Assembly (NCBI GenBank): GCA_018222585.1
Contig: JAAFAB010000019.1
Coordinates: forward strand, 1-45,034
DNA from: Paracoccaceae bacterium
GTDB lineage: Bacteria > Pseudomonadota > Alphaproteobacteria > Rhodobacterales > Rhodobacteraceae
Reading direction: 5' to 3'
DNA length: 45,034 bases
A program made the translations under genes and the position numbers. How positions within the stretch are numbered: the first letter of the stretch is position 1; each line of letters begins with the position of its first letter. Below the pieces are notes generated by a model. That model did not search any database, was not told the DNA's origin, and worked only from the letters and a program-made list of their open reading frames with translations. Shown piece after piece: positions 8,091 to 19,834 of this stretch.

Positions 8091-9395
8091 TCAGCCCTCG
8101 TTCAGCTTGTCGAGGCGGGCGCGGACGGAAAGTCCGTGCGCCTCAAGGCTTTCCGAGATCGCCAGCCGTTCCGCCGCCGGGCCGATGGCCTTCAGCGCCG
8201 CCGGGGTCATCTGGGCCAGCGTGGTGCGCTTGAGGAAGTCCATGACCGAAAGACCGGAAGAGAATCGCGCCGAACGGGCGGTCGGCAGGACGTGGTTCGG
8301 GCCGCCGACGTAGTCGCCGATGGCTTCGGGCGTCCAGCCGCCAAGGAAGATGGCCCCGGCGTGCTGGCACTGCTGCGACAGCTTCAGCGGATCGGCGGTG
8401 CAGATCTCGAGGTGCTCGGGCGCGATGCGGTTGGACAGGGCGGCCGCCTCGTCCATGTCGGCCACGGTGATCACCGCGCCGAAATCACGCCAGCTGGCGC
8501 CCGCGATGGCGCGGCGTTCCAGCGTTTCCAGCCGCTTGTCGACCGCTGCCGTCACGGCCTGCGCCAGCTCGGCACTGTCGGTGATCAGGATCGACTGCGC
8601 GCTTTCGTCATGCTCGGCCTGGCTGAGCAGGTCCAGTGCCAGCCAGTCGGGATCGTTGTCGGCATCGGCGATGACAAGGATTTCCGAGGGGCCAGCGATC
8701 ATGTCGATGCCGACCTTGCCGAAGACCCGGCGCTTGGCCGCGGCGACATAGGCATTGCCCGGCCCGGTGATCTTGTCGACCGGCGCCACGCTGTCCGTGC
8801 CATAGGCCAGCGCGGCAATCGCCTGGGCACCGCCGATGCGATAGACCTCGTCTACCCCCGCCAGCCGCGCCGCCATCAGCACCAGCGGGTTCACCTTGCC
8901 ATCGGGCGTCGGCACGGCAATGGCCAGACGCTCGACCCCCGCCACCTTGGCCGGGATGGCGTTCATCAGCACGGACGAGGGATAGGAAGCCAGCCCGCCC
9001 GGCACGTAGAGCCCCGCCGCCGAGACCGGCGTCCAGCGCCAGCCCAGCGACGCGCCGTCGGGATCGGTCCAGAAAGCATTCTCGGGCATCTGGCGGACGT
9101 GGTAGGCGCGGATGCGCTGCGCGGCGGTCTCCAGCGCCTGCTTTTCGGCCGGGGGGACCCGGGCGCAATGGGCGTCGATCTCCTCACGGGTGAAGCAGAG
9201 CGTTTCGGGCGTCAGCTCCAGCCGGTCGAACTTTGCCGTCAGCTCGATCAGCGCGGCATCGCCGCGGCTGCGGACATCGGCGATGATCCTCGCCACCGCG
9301 TCATCCACATCCGGCGAGTCCTCGCGCTTGGCGCCCAGCAGGGCGGTGAAGCGGGTTTCGAAATCGGCGTCGCGGGTCGACAGGAAATGCGGCAT
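8091..9395 (-). CDS. hisD: Histidinol dehydrogenase
   Basis: This 434-residue protein matches HisD over its full length. Landmarks include VPGGLASYPSSVLMNAIPAKVAGV, the nucleotide/zinc region KITGPGNAYVAAAKR and AGPSEILVIAD, and the catalytic Glu-His in RIAPEHLEI. It catalyses the last two steps of histidine synthesis, oxidising L-histidinol to L-histidine with two NAD+. The start has GGAGGG 6 bases upstream. It lies between the DUF2948 gene (64 bases upstream) and UPF0262, away from the other his genes, as is normal for this group. Confidence 0.97.
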   Translation of the reverse strand: MPHFLSTRDADFETRFTALLGAKREDSPDVDDAVARIIADVRSRGDAALIELTAKFDRLELTPETLCFTREEIDAHCARVPPAEKQALETAAQRIRAYHVRQMPENAFWTDPDGASLGWRWTPVSAAGLYVPGGLASYPSSVLMNAIPAKVAGVERLAIAVPTPDGKVNPLVLMAARLAGVDEVYRIGGAQAIAALAYGTDSVAPVDKITGPGNAYVAAAKRRVFGKVGIDMIAGPSEILVIADADNDPDWLALDLLSQAEHDESAQSILITDSAELAQAVTAAVDKRLETLERRAIAGASWRDFGAVITVADMDEAAALSNRIAPEHLEICTADPLKLSQQCQHAGAIFLGGWTPEAIGDYVGGPNHVLPTARSARFSSGLSVMDFLKRTTLAQMTPAALKAIGPAAERLAISESLEAHGLSVRARLDKLNEG

Positions 9396-9459
9396 CAGGG
9401 TCCCTCCGGGGTTCGGAACTCTCTAGACCGAAGCCCGCCGGGGGTTCAAGACGAGGCCG

Positions 9460-9933
9460 CTATGCGCCGTGATCGGGCACCTTGCCCGAGGGGGCAAGGT
9501 AGGGGCGCGTGACATCCTTCAGCACGGCTTCCAGCGCCTCCACCCTCAGGCGGATTGCCCCATCCCCGGCCAGGGTGATCAGCACCTGCCCCGAGGGCGG
9601 TTCCTCGTCGGGGATGAATTCCAGCGACAGGGTCGACAGGATCATCTCGGGATCGTCGCGGCTGATGCCCTGGCTGGCCACGGCCTGCACGTTGTCGAAC
9701 ACGAGGACCGAGCGCACCCGCTCGGCCCCGTGGCGATCCCGCGCGCCGTCTTCCCAGCGGAAGCGGTTCAGCAGCAGGGCAAAGCGGCGCTCGTCGCGCA
9801 TGAAGCGCATTTCGGTGATCGGCAGCACCGCGTCCTGGATCAGCGCGGACAGGACCTGCAGGTCCTCCCCCGTCAGGGCACCGAGGTTCAGCGGGGCTTC
9901 GCCGCCATCTTCGAAACGTGCGTCTTCGGTCAT
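9460..9933 (-). CDS. DUF2948 family protein
   Basis: This 157-residue protein ([26 protein letters not shown]...) matches the alphaproteobacterial DUF2948 family, with the typical [14 protein letters not shown] and [14 protein letters not shown] segments. The function is unknown. Its ATG overlaps the murA stop in an ATGA, so it is translated in step with murA. No signal peptide, membrane span or catalytic motif is visible. Confidence 0.87.
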   Translation of the reverse strand: MTEDARFEDGGEAPLNLGALTGEDLQVLSALIQDAVLPITEMRFMRDERRFALLLNRFRWEDGARDRHGAERVRSVLVFDNVQAVASQGISRDDPEMILSTLSLEFIPDEEPPSGQVLITLAGDGAIRLRVEALEAVLKDVTRPYLAPSGKVPDHGA

Positions 9934-11195
9934 TCCTTGATCCGTTCGATCTTGGCCCCGCAGGCCGACAGCTTCTGTTCGACGCTCTCGTAGCCGCGGT
10001 CCAGGTGATAGACCCTGCTGACCACGGTTTCACCCTCGGCCGCAAGCCCGGCGAGGATCAGAGAGACCGAGGCCCGCAGATCGGTGGCCATCACCGGCGC
10101 GCCTTTCAGCCGTTCGACACCATGCACCGTCGCCTGGCCGCCGTGAACCTCGATGCGGGCACCCATGCGGGTCAGCTCGGGCGCGTGCATGAAACGATTC
10201 TCGAAGATGGTCTCTTCCAGCACCGAGGTCCCCTCGGCGGTGCACAGCAGCGCCATCATCTGAGCCTGCAGGTCGGTAGGGAAGCCGGGGAAGACGCCGG
10301 TCGTCACGTCGACGGCCTGAACGCGGTCCCCCCTGCGCGAGACCTTCACGCCCCTCTCTGTGGCTTCGACCGAGACGCCCGCGGCGTCCAGCTTCTCGAC
10401 GAAGGCGCCCAGCAGGTCGAGCGAGCCGCCGATGCACTCGACCTCGCCCCCCGCGATCGCCGGTGCCAGCATGTAGGTGCCCAGCTCGATCCGGTCGGCG
10501 ACGACCTGGTGGGTCGCGCCGTTCAGGCGGTCGACGCCCTGGATCTCGATGCGCGAGGTGCCCTCGCCCTCGATCTGGGCGCCCATGGCACGCAGGCATT
10601 TCACCAGGTCGACGATCTCGGGCTCGCGCGCGGCATTGGTCAGCACCGTGGTGCCCTTGGCCAGCGTGGCGGCCATGACGATATTCTCGGTGGCACCGAC
10701 CGAGGCGAAGCGCAGCTGGAACTCGGCCCCCTTCAGCCCGCCGGGGGCCTTGGCGTGCAGGTAACCGTCCTTCAATTCGATCTCGGCGCCGAGCGCCTCC
10801 AGCCCCTCGACATGCAGGTCCATCGGTCGCGACCCGATGGCACAGCCGCCCGGCAGCGAAACCTGCGCCTGCCCGGTGCGCGCCAGCAGCGGACCCAGCA
10901 CCAGGTTCGAGGCGCGCATCTTGCGCACGATCTCGTAATCCGCCCAGCTGGATGTCAGGTCGTGGCTGGACAGCGCCAGCACCTTGCCGTCCTGCATCCG
11001 CGAGACCTCGCCGCCGAGGCTTTCCAGCAGCGCGGTCATCGTCTTGATGTCCGAAAGCCGCGGCGCATTGGTCAGCGTCAGCGGTTCATCCGACAGCAAC
11101 GTGGCTGGCATCAGCGCGAGACAGGCGTTCTTCGCCCCCGCGATCGGAATGCTGCCGCTCAGCGGGCCATTGCCCGTCACAAGGATCGAATCCAT
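9930..11195 (-). CDS. murA: UDP-N-acetylglucosamine 1-carboxyvinyltransferase
   Basis: This 421-residue enzyme catalyses the first committed step of peptidoglycan synthesis, transferring enolpyruvate from PEP to UDP-GlcNAc. The N terminus [24 protein letters not shown] holds the substrate Lys (Lys22). The active-site loop [18 protein letters not shown] holds the catalytic Cys118, the fosfomycin-sensitive form. FPTDLQAQ and NRFMHAPEL are also standard. I chose the start at 11195, preceded by AAAAGGACTAGAGGC, over the in-frame Met at 11264, which would sit inside the upstream small gene. It is followed by DUF2948 with a 4-base overlap. Confidence 0.97.
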   Translation of the reverse strand: MDSILVTGNGPLSGSIPIAGAKNACLALMPATLLSDEPLTLTNAPRLSDIKTMTALLESLGGEVSRMQDGKVLALSSHDLTSSWADYEIVRKMRASNLVLGPLLARTGQAQVSLPGGCAIGSRPMDLHVEGLEALGAEIELKDGYLHAKAPGGLKGAEFQLRFASVGATENIVMAATLAKGTTVLTNAAREPEIVDLVKCLRAMGAQIEGEGTSRIEIQGVDRLNGATHQVVADRIELGTYMLAPAIAGGEVECIGGSLDLLGAFVEKLDAAGVSVEATERGVKVSRRGDRVQAVDVTTGVFPGFPTDLQAQMMALLCTAEGTSVLEETIFENRFMHAPELTRMGARIEVHGGQATVHGVERLKGAPVMATDLRASVSLILAGLAAEGETVVSRVYHLDRGYESVEQKLSACGAKIERIKE

Positions 11196-11199
11196 GCCT

Positions 11200-11364
11200 C
11201 TAGTCCTTTTCCTGCTCGTCCGCCCCTTCGGGGCTTTCGTGGTCCGTCGAGGCTGCCCGCGCACGGGCCTGGGCCTTCCTGCGGGCGAGATTCGCCTTCA
11301 GGGCCGATTTGAGCCTGTCCTCGCGCGTCTGCGCGTCTTTTCCGACGTCCGGTTTCCTTGCCAT
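11200..11364 (-). CDS. Small charged protein upstream of murA (54 aa)
   Basis: This 54-residue ORF begins [20 protein letters not shown], continues with an Arg/Ala/Lys helix ([17 protein letters not shown]) and ends in an acidic tail. It has AGAAGG just upstream of the ATG, and its stop lies 4 bases before the murA start, so it looks like the first gene of the murA transcript. The strongly basic helix followed by an acidic C terminus suggests an RNA- or protein-binding peptide, but I know of no assigned function. I have a memory of similar small proteins before murA in related bacteria, which I could not check. Confidence 0.7.
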   Translation of the reverse strand: MARKPDVGKDAQTREDRLKSALKANLARRKAQARARAASTDHESPEGADEQEKD

Positions 11365-11513
11365 ATGCCTTCTGTAAAGCAGCGGGAAAAAAGCGTCCAG
11401 ATTGTGCTTGCACCCTCGGCGGTTTGCGTCTAATCACCCGCCCACGGTCGCCGGACACGGCAGCCAGGCCAGTGGGTCGCAGCGGTTTCAGGACCGTCAG
11501 ATGACCCCGGAAT

Positions 11514-11588
11514 GCCGCAGTAGCTCAGTGGTAGAGCGCACCCTTGGTAAGGGTGAGGTCGGGAGTTCAATCCTCCCCTGCGGCACCA
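11514..11588 (+). tRNA. tRNA-Thr(GGT)
   Basis: This is a complete cloverleaf. The acceptor stem is GCCGCAG/CTGCGGC, the D stem GCTC/GAGC, the anticodon stem CACCC/GGGTG with loop TTGGTAA (anticodon GGT) and the T arm has TTCAATC, with encoded CCA at 11586-11588. Confidence 0.97.
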
Positions 11589-14201
<2,613 letters not shown>

Positions 14202-14207
14202 TTCCGC

Positions 14208-14286
14208 GCCGGCCCTTCGGGGCCGGCCCCGCCCCCAAGGGGGGCCGAAAATATGACCGGGAGCCGTTTTGGGGAACGGCTCCCGG
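14208..14286 (+). terminator. Tandem hairpins after katG
   Basis: The first hairpin is an 8-bp stem GCCGGCCC with a TTCG tetraloop (14208-14227). The second is a perfect 12-bp stem, CCGGGAGCCGTT pairing with AACGGCTCCCGG (14257-14286). Neither has a long T-run, but their strength and position indicate a transcript end. Confidence 0.65.
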
Positions 14287-14700
14287 CACTTCTATGAAAA
14301 TGTCTTGGTACTGAAAAATCCGGGCCGCGACGGCCGTTAGCCTACTGTCGGGATGGGATCAGCCGTATCGCCACTCTGGCACCGGATAGCGGGAGGGTGG
14401 CAGCACCAGCCAGCGCGTCACCAACGGAATGACACGCGGCGGAACGTGCCGCGCTGATCTTCGCGCAGGACATGATGTTGTTTCCCCAAAAGACAAGTTT
14501 CGAGCCGGACCCGTGAAATGACGGGCGATTCCGGAGCTGTGCAATCATTTCGCGACGGCCGGGAAAGGTCAGCCCCCCGAACAGGGGATGGCGCCCCGGC
14601 GATACGCCCTGCGGACACCGCAGAGCGCGCCGGGGGGTGACAAGCGGCGACAGTTGCGCTTTCGTGACCGGGGCCCGGGGAGACCGGGCCAGGAGTTGGG
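14287..14700. other. Gene-poor interval between katG and the sensor kinase
   Basis: I see no gene, RNA or repeat in this stretch of about 410 bases. Only the AGGAG just upstream of 14701, the kinase ribosome-binding site, is recognisable. Base composition is like the neighbours apart from a slightly AT-richer part near 14460-14550. Confidence 0.5.
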
Positions 14701-16920
14701 ATGCACAGGTACGCCACGCCGGTTCTGCTGACCCTCGCGGTCGGCCTTGTCAGTGTCGCCATCGCGCTTGCCGCGGTGGTCGCTGCGCTGGAACCGCCTC
14801 AGATGGGCCTGCGCCTGGACGTCGCCAAGGAAGGCCCCGGCCTCGTCGTCGTCGCCGATCACCGCACCGACGGCCGCATCCCCCCCGGCAGCCGGCTGCT
14901 GGCGATCAGCGCGGCGGGCCACGAGCGCGTGGCACTGGACGCCGCGACCCTGGTCGAGGAACCCGATACGCTGCAGGACTTCGATGCCATCCGCAATTTC
15001 CGGCAGCAGCAGCAAGCGCTCTGGGAGCTGCTGCAGGCCCCGCGTGTCGTGCTGCACCTGGCGCTGCCCGAGGGAGAGGGGCTGCGGCGCAGCCTGCGGC
15101 CGGCGCCGGATCGCGATATCCGCACCCTGCCGCCGGTGTTCTGGGTGCAGATCCTCACCGGCCTCACGGGGCTGGTGCTGGGTGGCTGGGTCTGGGGCCT
15201 GCGCCCCGGGCGGCTGCCGCAGATCATGCTGCTGACCATGGGCCTGGGCCTGCAGCTGGCGGCCTCCACGGCCGCCATCTACAGCACCCGCGAGCTGGCG
15301 CTTCCGGCCCGGGCCTACGAGTGGCTGAGCGGCATCAACCAGTTTGGCGCGCTGGTCTTCGGCGCCTCGATCCTGGGCCTTTTCCTCTGCTACCCGCGTC
15401 GCATCGTCCCGACCTGGCTGGTGCTCGGACAGCTGGCGCTCTTCGTGCTCTGGGCGCTGTTCAACCAGACCGGGCTGATGCCCTCCAATGCCGTCGGCTA
15501 CCAGCTGCCGACGGTGCTGATCGCCCTGGCGACCATCCTCGGCACAGTGCTGCAGATCCGCGCCACCCGCGATGACCTGCCGGCACGGGCGGCGCTCTGG
15601 ATCATCGGCATCTCGACCGGGATCGGGGCCGGAGGCTTCGTGGTGACCCGCACCCTGCCCGGTCTGCTGGGGCTGCCCCTTGCCCTCTCCCAGGGCTACG
15701 CCTTCGCCCTGCTCGGGGTGTTCTACCTCGGACTGGCGCTGTCGGTGCTGCGCTTCCGCCTCTTCGACGTCGAGCGCTTCGCCTATCACACCCTGTTCTA
15801 CATCTCGGGCGCGCTGCTGCTGCTGGCAGTGGATGCCACGCTGATCCTGATGTTGTCCCTCGACCGGCTGCCGGCGCTCGGCCTGTCGCTGTTCCTGATC
15901 GCGGTGCTCTACCTGCCCCTGCGCGATACTGCCGGCCAGGCGCTGCTGAAACGGCGCCGCAGCGGGCAGCCGATCTCGGTACTGGTGCGGGCCGCCGACG
16001 AGGTCGCCTTTGCCCGCACCGACGATTGCCGACGCCGTCGCTGGGAGACGCTGCTGGCGCGCGAGTTCGGCCCGCTGGCCATGGATCCGCTGCCTGCCCC
16101 CGGCCCCGCCACCGCCGCGCTGGCCGAAGAGGGCATCGCCCTGCTGCTGCCTGCCGTGCCCCCCCTGCCCGCCTACCGCCTGCGCTGGCGCGATCACGGG
16201 CGGCGGTTGTTCTCGCGCCGGGACCAGGCCCGCGCCGAGGAGATCTGCACGATCCTGGGCGAGCTGCTGGAAGGACGCCGTGCCTACCGCACCGGCGCCC
16301 GCGAGGAACGGGCCCGCATCGCCCGCGACATCCACGACAACATCTCGGTGCACCTGCTCGGGGCGCTGCACAGCGACCTGCCGGCCCGCAAGAACGAACT
16401 GGTGCGCGAAACCCTGGCAGACCTGCGCCGCATCATCGAGGATGGCGACGACCAGCCGGAACAGGACCTGGCCGAGATCCTGGCCGAACTGCGTCACGAC
16501 CTGGCGGAACTGCTGGCGGTGACCGGCATCGCCCTGGACTGGCCCGCCGCCCCCGGCCCGGCGATCCGCCTGCCCAATCCGCTGGCCCATGCCCTGCGCT
16601 CGCTGCTGCGCGAGGCGGTGAACAATGCCCGCAGACACGCGGGCTGCACCGCGGTGCGGGTGCGTATCGACGCCACCGGGGGACGGATCCGCGTCTCGGT
16701 GGCGGATGACGGCAAGGGCCTGCCCCCCGAGGTGGCGCTGCAGTTCGCCATGACCGGCACCGGCCCCGAGGGCTGGGGACATGGCCTCGGCAACATGCGG
16801 GCACGGGTGGGCAAGCTTGGCGGCAGCCTGCGGATCGGTGAAAGACCCGAGGGCGGGGGCGTGCTGATCGAGGCCAGCCTGCCCTTCGAAACGGCCGACC
16901 ACCTTAGGGCGGCGGAATGA
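14701..16920 (+). CDS. Multi-pass membrane sensor histidine kinase (NarL/DesK-type HisKA_3 class)
   Basis: This 739-residue protein has an N-terminal membrane helix (about 7-30) and an extracytoplasmic segment of about 100 residues that looks PDZ-like (RIPPGSRLLAISA). About eight or nine further membrane helices run to about residue 410. The kinase core follows: ERARIARDIHDNISVHLLG with phospho-acceptor His545, then the HATPase boxes LREAVNNARRH, VADDGKGLP and GHGLGNMRARV. The H-box followed directly by a short HATPase domain is the NarX/DesK class. Its stop overlaps the annotated frame of the response regulator, so they form a cognate pair. The signal is unknown. AGGAG lies just before the ATG. 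Confidence 0.88.
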   Translation: MHRYATPVLLTLAVGLVSVAIALAAVVAALEPPQMGLRLDVAKEGPGLVVVADHRTDGRIPPGSRLLAISAAGHERVALDAATLVEEPDTLQDFDAIRNFRQQQQALWELLQAPRVVLHLALPEGEGLRRSLRPAPDRDIRTLPPVFWVQILTGLTGLVLGGWVWGLRPGRLPQIMLLTMGLGLQLAASTAAIYSTRELALPARAYEWLSGINQFGALVFGASILGLFLCYPRRIVPTWLVLGQLALFVLWALFNQTGLMPSNAVGYQLPTVLIALATILGTVLQIRATRDDLPARAALWIIGISTGIGAGGFVVTRTLPGLLGLPLALSQGYAFALLGVFYLGLALSVLRFRLFDVERFAYHTLFYISGALLLLAVDATLILMLSLDRLPALGLSLFLIAVLYLPLRDTAGQALLKRRRSGQPISVLVRAADEVAFARTDDCRRRRWETLLAREFGPLAMDPLPAPGPATAALAEEGIALLLPAVPPLPAYRLRWRDHGRRLFSRRDQARAEEICTILGELLEGRRAYRTGAREERARIARDIHDNISVHLLGALHSDLPARKNELVRETLADLRRIIEDGDDQPEQDLAEILAELRHDLAELLAVTGIALDWPAAPGPAIRLPNPLAHALRSLLREAVNNARRHAGCTAVRVRIDATGGRIRVSVADDGKGLPPEVALQFAMTGTGPEGWGHGLGNMRARVGKLGGSLRIGERPEGGGVLIEASLPFETADHLRAAE

Positions 16921-16943
16921 GACCAAGGAAGGAGGCCCTTCAG

Positions 16944-17591
16944 ATGAGACACGCCCTGGTGCTGGAGGATGTGCCCGAGACCCGCAGCTGGCTCTGCGCC
17001 ATCGCCCGCGACGCCTTTCCCGGCCTTGAGGTGACCGAGGCCGGCACCCTGCGAGGCGGGCGCGAGGCTCTGCGCCGCATGGCGCCGGACCTGGCCCTGA
17101 TAGACCTCTCGCTGCCCGACGGCAGCGGGCTGGACCTGCTGAGCGAGATCCGGCAGCTCTACCCCGAGGCGACCTGCGTGATCGCCACCGTGTCGGCGGA
17201 TGACGCCAACGTGGTGGCGGCGCTGGCGGCGGGGGCCCAGGGCTACCTGCTGAAGGATCACCCGGCCGAGCTTCTGGCCAGCCAGCTGCGCCAGATCAGC
17301 CACGGCATTCCGGCGCTCTCGCCGGTGATCGCACGCCGCATCATGAGCCATTTCCGCAATACCGGCCCGGTGGACAGCGCCGCCCGGCTGACGCCGCGCG
17401 AAAGCGATGTGCTGGCGCTGATCGCGCGCGGACTGCGCAATGCCGAGGTGGCACAGTCCCTGGAGATCGCCGAGACCACCGTGGCCGGCTACATCAAGAC
17501 GATCTACCGCAAGCTGGGCATCTCTTCCCGCGCCGAAGCCGCCTGGCACGCCACCCGCATGGGCCTGGCACCGCAGCGCGGAGAGCGGTAA
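16944..17591 (+). CDS. LuxR/NarL family response regulator
   Basis: This 215-residue protein has a receiver domain with acidic pair Glu8-Asp9, phospho-acceptor Asp54 (ALIDLSLPDGSG), a TVSADD segment and Lys in YLLKDHP. A LuxR-type helix-turn-helix follows (LTPRESDVLALIARGLRNAE..., TVAGYIKTIYRKLGI). It is the partner of the kinase immediately upstream. I chose the ATG at 16944 because AAGGAAGGAGG lies 8 bases upstream. The earlier ATG at 16917 overlaps the kinase stop but would add nine residues not seen in receivers. Targets are unknown; no adjacent gene is an obvious candidate. Confidence 0.9.
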   Translation: MRHALVLEDVPETRSWLCAIARDAFPGLEVTEAGTLRGGREALRRMAPDLALIDLSLPDGSGLDLLSEIRQLYPEATCVIATVSADDANVVAALAAGAQGYLLKDHPAELLASQLRQISHGIPALSPVIARRIMSHFRNTGPVDSAARLTPRESDVLALIARGLRNAEVAQSLEIAETTVAGYIKTIYRKLGISSRAEAAWHATRMGLAPQRGER

Positions 17592-17599
17592 AACGACGC

Positions 17600-17627
17600 G
17601 CCCCGGCCAGCGCGCGCCGACCGGGGC
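17600..17627 (+). terminator. Hairpin after response regulator gene
   Basis: GCCCCGG (17600-17606) pairs with CCGGGGC (17621-17627) and is followed by TTCTGAT, nine bases after the stop codon. It has a large GC loop and a weak T-tract. Confidence 0.45.
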
Positions 17628-17676
17628 TTCTGATACTCGGGCTTCCGTACCTTGCGCCCCCCTCTCGCGGGGCCGG

Positions 17677-17740
17677 GTCCAGGAGGCGGCCTCGGCCGCC
17701 TCGGCCCAGTTCAGGAGGCAGTCTCGACCGTCTCGGCCCA
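17677..17740 (-). repeat. 32-bp imperfect tandem duplication across the acyl-CoA synthetase stop
   Basis: On the minus strand the last codons and stop of the synthetase (17740 to 17709) are repeated immediately downstream (17708 to 17677) with 27 of 32 bases identical. Both copies start TGGGCCGAG and contain GCCTCCTG. In the second copy the stop codon reads TGG. Confidence 0.85.
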
Positions 17741-19612
17741 GTCCCAGGGGGTCGCGAAATTGCCGAGCAGCGTCCTCAGCGCCACCTCGTCGACCTCCCC
17801 GCGCCGGGCCACCAGGGCCGTCAGCCCGCGCTTCTTGTCATCCACGACCGAGATCACCTCGGCGGGGATGCCGGCCTCGGACAGGGTGGCGTTGAACACC
17901 CGGGCGATGGCGCTCTTGCGCAGGGCGGGCTTGAAGACCTTGCCGACGGCGGTCTTCGGCAATTCGTCCATCACCTCGATGTACTTCGGGATCGCGGCCC
18001 GTTCGTGGACATGCACCTTGCAATGGGCCAGCAGCTCTTCCTCCGTGACCTCCGAGCCCGCGACCAGCTCCACGTAGGCGCAAGGCAGCTCCCCCGCGCG
18101 CTGGTCCGGCTGTCCGATGGCCCCGGCGAAGGCCACGGCACTGTGCGACAGAAGGGCGTCCTCGATCTCGGCCGGGTCGATGTTGTGCCCCCCGCGGATG
18201 ATCAGGTCCTTGGCACGGCCGGTGATGAACAGGTAGCCATCCGCGTCCAGCCGACCCAGGTCGCCGGTGCGCAGGTAGCGGTCGTAGTGGAAGAGATCAC
18301 GGTTCTTGGCCTCTTCGGTATAGGTCGAGCCGGCATAGACCCCGGGGTTGGCGATACAGATCTCGCCCACCTCATCGACGGCGCATTCACGCAGCGCGCC
18401 GTGGGAATTGTCCAGAATCCGCACGTCCGTGTAGGGGAAGGGCACACCGACAGAGCCGTTCTTGCGCTCGCCCTCATCGGGATTGCACGAGACGAGGCAG
18501 GTCGCCTCGGTCAGCCCGTAGCCCTCCAGCACCTTCAGCCCGGCGGCGGCTTCGAAACGCTTGAACAACTCCACCGGCAAGGGCGCCGAGCCCGAGAAAC
18601 ACAGCTTCACCGTCGAGACATCGGCATTCACCGGGCGTTGCATCAGCGCCGAGATGGCCGTCGGCACGGCGACGATGAAGGTGGTGCCGTAGCGTTCGCA
18701 GAGCTTCCAGAAGTTGTCGAAGACGCCCTCGCCGCGATAGCCCGCCGGGGTCGGGAAGACGACATGCGCGCCCGACATGCAGGCCCCCATCAGCATCACG
18801 TGGCAGGCGAAGACATGGAACATTGGCAGCGGGCACATGATGCTGTCGTCCTCGCCGAACAGCAGCGTGGCGCCGATCCAGCCGTTGTAGACCAGCCCGG
18901 AATGCAGATGCCGCGCCACCTTGGGCATCCCCGTGGTGCCGCCGGTGTGGAAATAGGCGCCGATCCGGTCCGTCTGGCTGTCGGCGAAGGAGAGTTGCGC
19001 GGGATGCTTCGCCATCTCCTCGTTGAAGGCCTTGATGTCGGCATGGTGCTTGCCCGGAACCTTCGGCCGGATCAGCGGCACCAGCCAGGATTTCGGCGGG
19101 CCGAGATAGCGGTTGAGGTCGATCTCCAGCACCGTGTGGACGCCCGGCGCATGGCGCACCGCCTCGGCGACCTTCTGGGCCACGTCGCTCTTCGGGAAGG
19201 ACTTCAGCGTCACCACCAGCTTGGCGCCGGTCTCGCGCAGGATGGCGGCGATCTGCTCGGCCTCCAGCAGCGGGTTGATCGGGTTGACGATGCCCGCGGT
19301 CATGCCGCCGAGGGTCGCGACCACGGTCTCCAGCGCATTGGGCAGGACCAGCCCCACCACGTCGCTTTCGCCGATGCCGAGAGAGCGGAAGAGGTTCGCC
19401 GCCTGGCCGACCTGGTCATGCAGCTCTTTCCAGGTCAGGGTCTGCGAGGGATCCCGTGGACCGGATTCCAGCTGGTAGCTGATCGCCTTGTTGTCCGGGA
19501 AGCGGGCCGCCGTACGGGCGATCATCTGGTAGACCGTCACCGGAACGTCCCGGGCTTCCCAGGGCATTTCATCGGTGATCCGCTTGGCATCCGCCACACC
19601 GCCGAAGCTCAT
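17711..19612 (-). CDS. Acyl-CoA synthetase (AMP-forming, ANL superfamily)
   Basis: This 633-residue adenylate-forming ligase activates a carboxylic acid to its CoA thioester through an acyl-AMP. ANL motifs appear in order: FHTGGTTGMPKVARH (P-loop-like A3), GYGLTEATCLVS (A5), YLRTGDLGRLDADGYLFITGRAKDLIIRGG (A7-A8) and PKTAVGKVFKPALRK with the adenylation Lys (A10). The acid substrate is unknown. The start at 19612 is supported by GGGAGGAG seven bases upstream; the longer frame to 19717 has no ribosome-binding site. A dyad at 19689-19720 upstream may be an operator. The gene is alone on its strand, with the ABC exporter gene 222 bases upstream. The C terminus is duplicated past the stop. Confidence 0.88.
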   Translation of the reverse strand: MSFGGVADAKRITDEMPWEARDVPVTVYQMIARTAARFPDNKAISYQLESGPRDPSQTLTWKELHDQVGQAANLFRSLGIGESDVVGLVLPNALETVVATLGGMTAGIVNPINPLLEAEQIAAILRETGAKLVVTLKSFPKSDVAQKVAEAVRHAPGVHTVLEIDLNRYLGPPKSWLVPLIRPKVPGKHHADIKAFNEEMAKHPAQLSFADSQTDRIGAYFHTGGTTGMPKVARHLHSGLVYNGWIGATLLFGEDDSIMCPLPMFHVFACHVMLMGACMSGAHVVFPTPAGYRGEGVFDNFWKLCERYGTTFIVAVPTAISALMQRPVNADVSTVKLCFSGSAPLPVELFKRFEAAAGLKVLEGYGLTEATCLVSCNPDEGERKNGSVGVPFPYTDVRILDNSHGALRECAVDEVGEICIANPGVYAGSTYTEEAKNRDLFHYDRYLRTGDLGRLDADGYLFITGRAKDLIIRGGHNIDPAEIEDALLSHSAVAFAGAIGQPDQRAGELPCAYVELVAGSEVTEEELLAHCKVHVHERAAIPKYIEVMDELPKTAVGKVFKPALRKSAIARVFNATLSEAGIPAEVISVVDDKKRGLTALVARRGEVDEVALRTLLGNFATPWDWAETVETAS

Positions 19613-19688
19613 CTTCTCTCCTCCCATCTCTGCCAGCGCCTCCTCGCGCCTCCCGCTAGATTTTCCGACACCGGCCCGAAGGCAAGCA

Positions 19689-19720
19689 TGACGCTGCGTT
19701 GATCCCCCATGACGCAACGT
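19689..19720. promoter_or_regulatory. Paired 11-bp sites upstream of acyl-CoA synthetase (candidate operator)
   Basis: TGACGCTGCGT (19689-19699) and TGACGCAACGT (19710-19720) are 9/11 identical and start exactly 21 bases apart, two helical turns. Each half is itself nearly palindromic (ACGCnnCGT). The pair is about 80-110 bases upstream of the synthetase ATG. No regulator gene is adjacent, so the bound factor is unknown. Confidence 0.5.
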
Positions 19721-19834
19721 AGACCGAAGCCTAGCACGGGCAGGGAAAAACCAGAAAGAATATGGGAGAAGTCAGAGACCTGCCATGCGCGGGCCACGCC
19801 TGAGCGAGGCCGGCACAAGGCCGCATGACACGCT

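Noticed and set aside
14569..16926. Minus-strand ORF of 785 codons opposite the sensor kinase
   Set aside because: Translation is Gln/Gly/His-rich repetitive sequence; the plus-strand kinase motifs are decisive.
17683..17702. GAGGCGG/CCGCCTC hairpin as terminator of the acyl-CoA synthetase gene
   Set aside because: It has no T-run and is explained by the sequence of the 32-bp tandem duplication.
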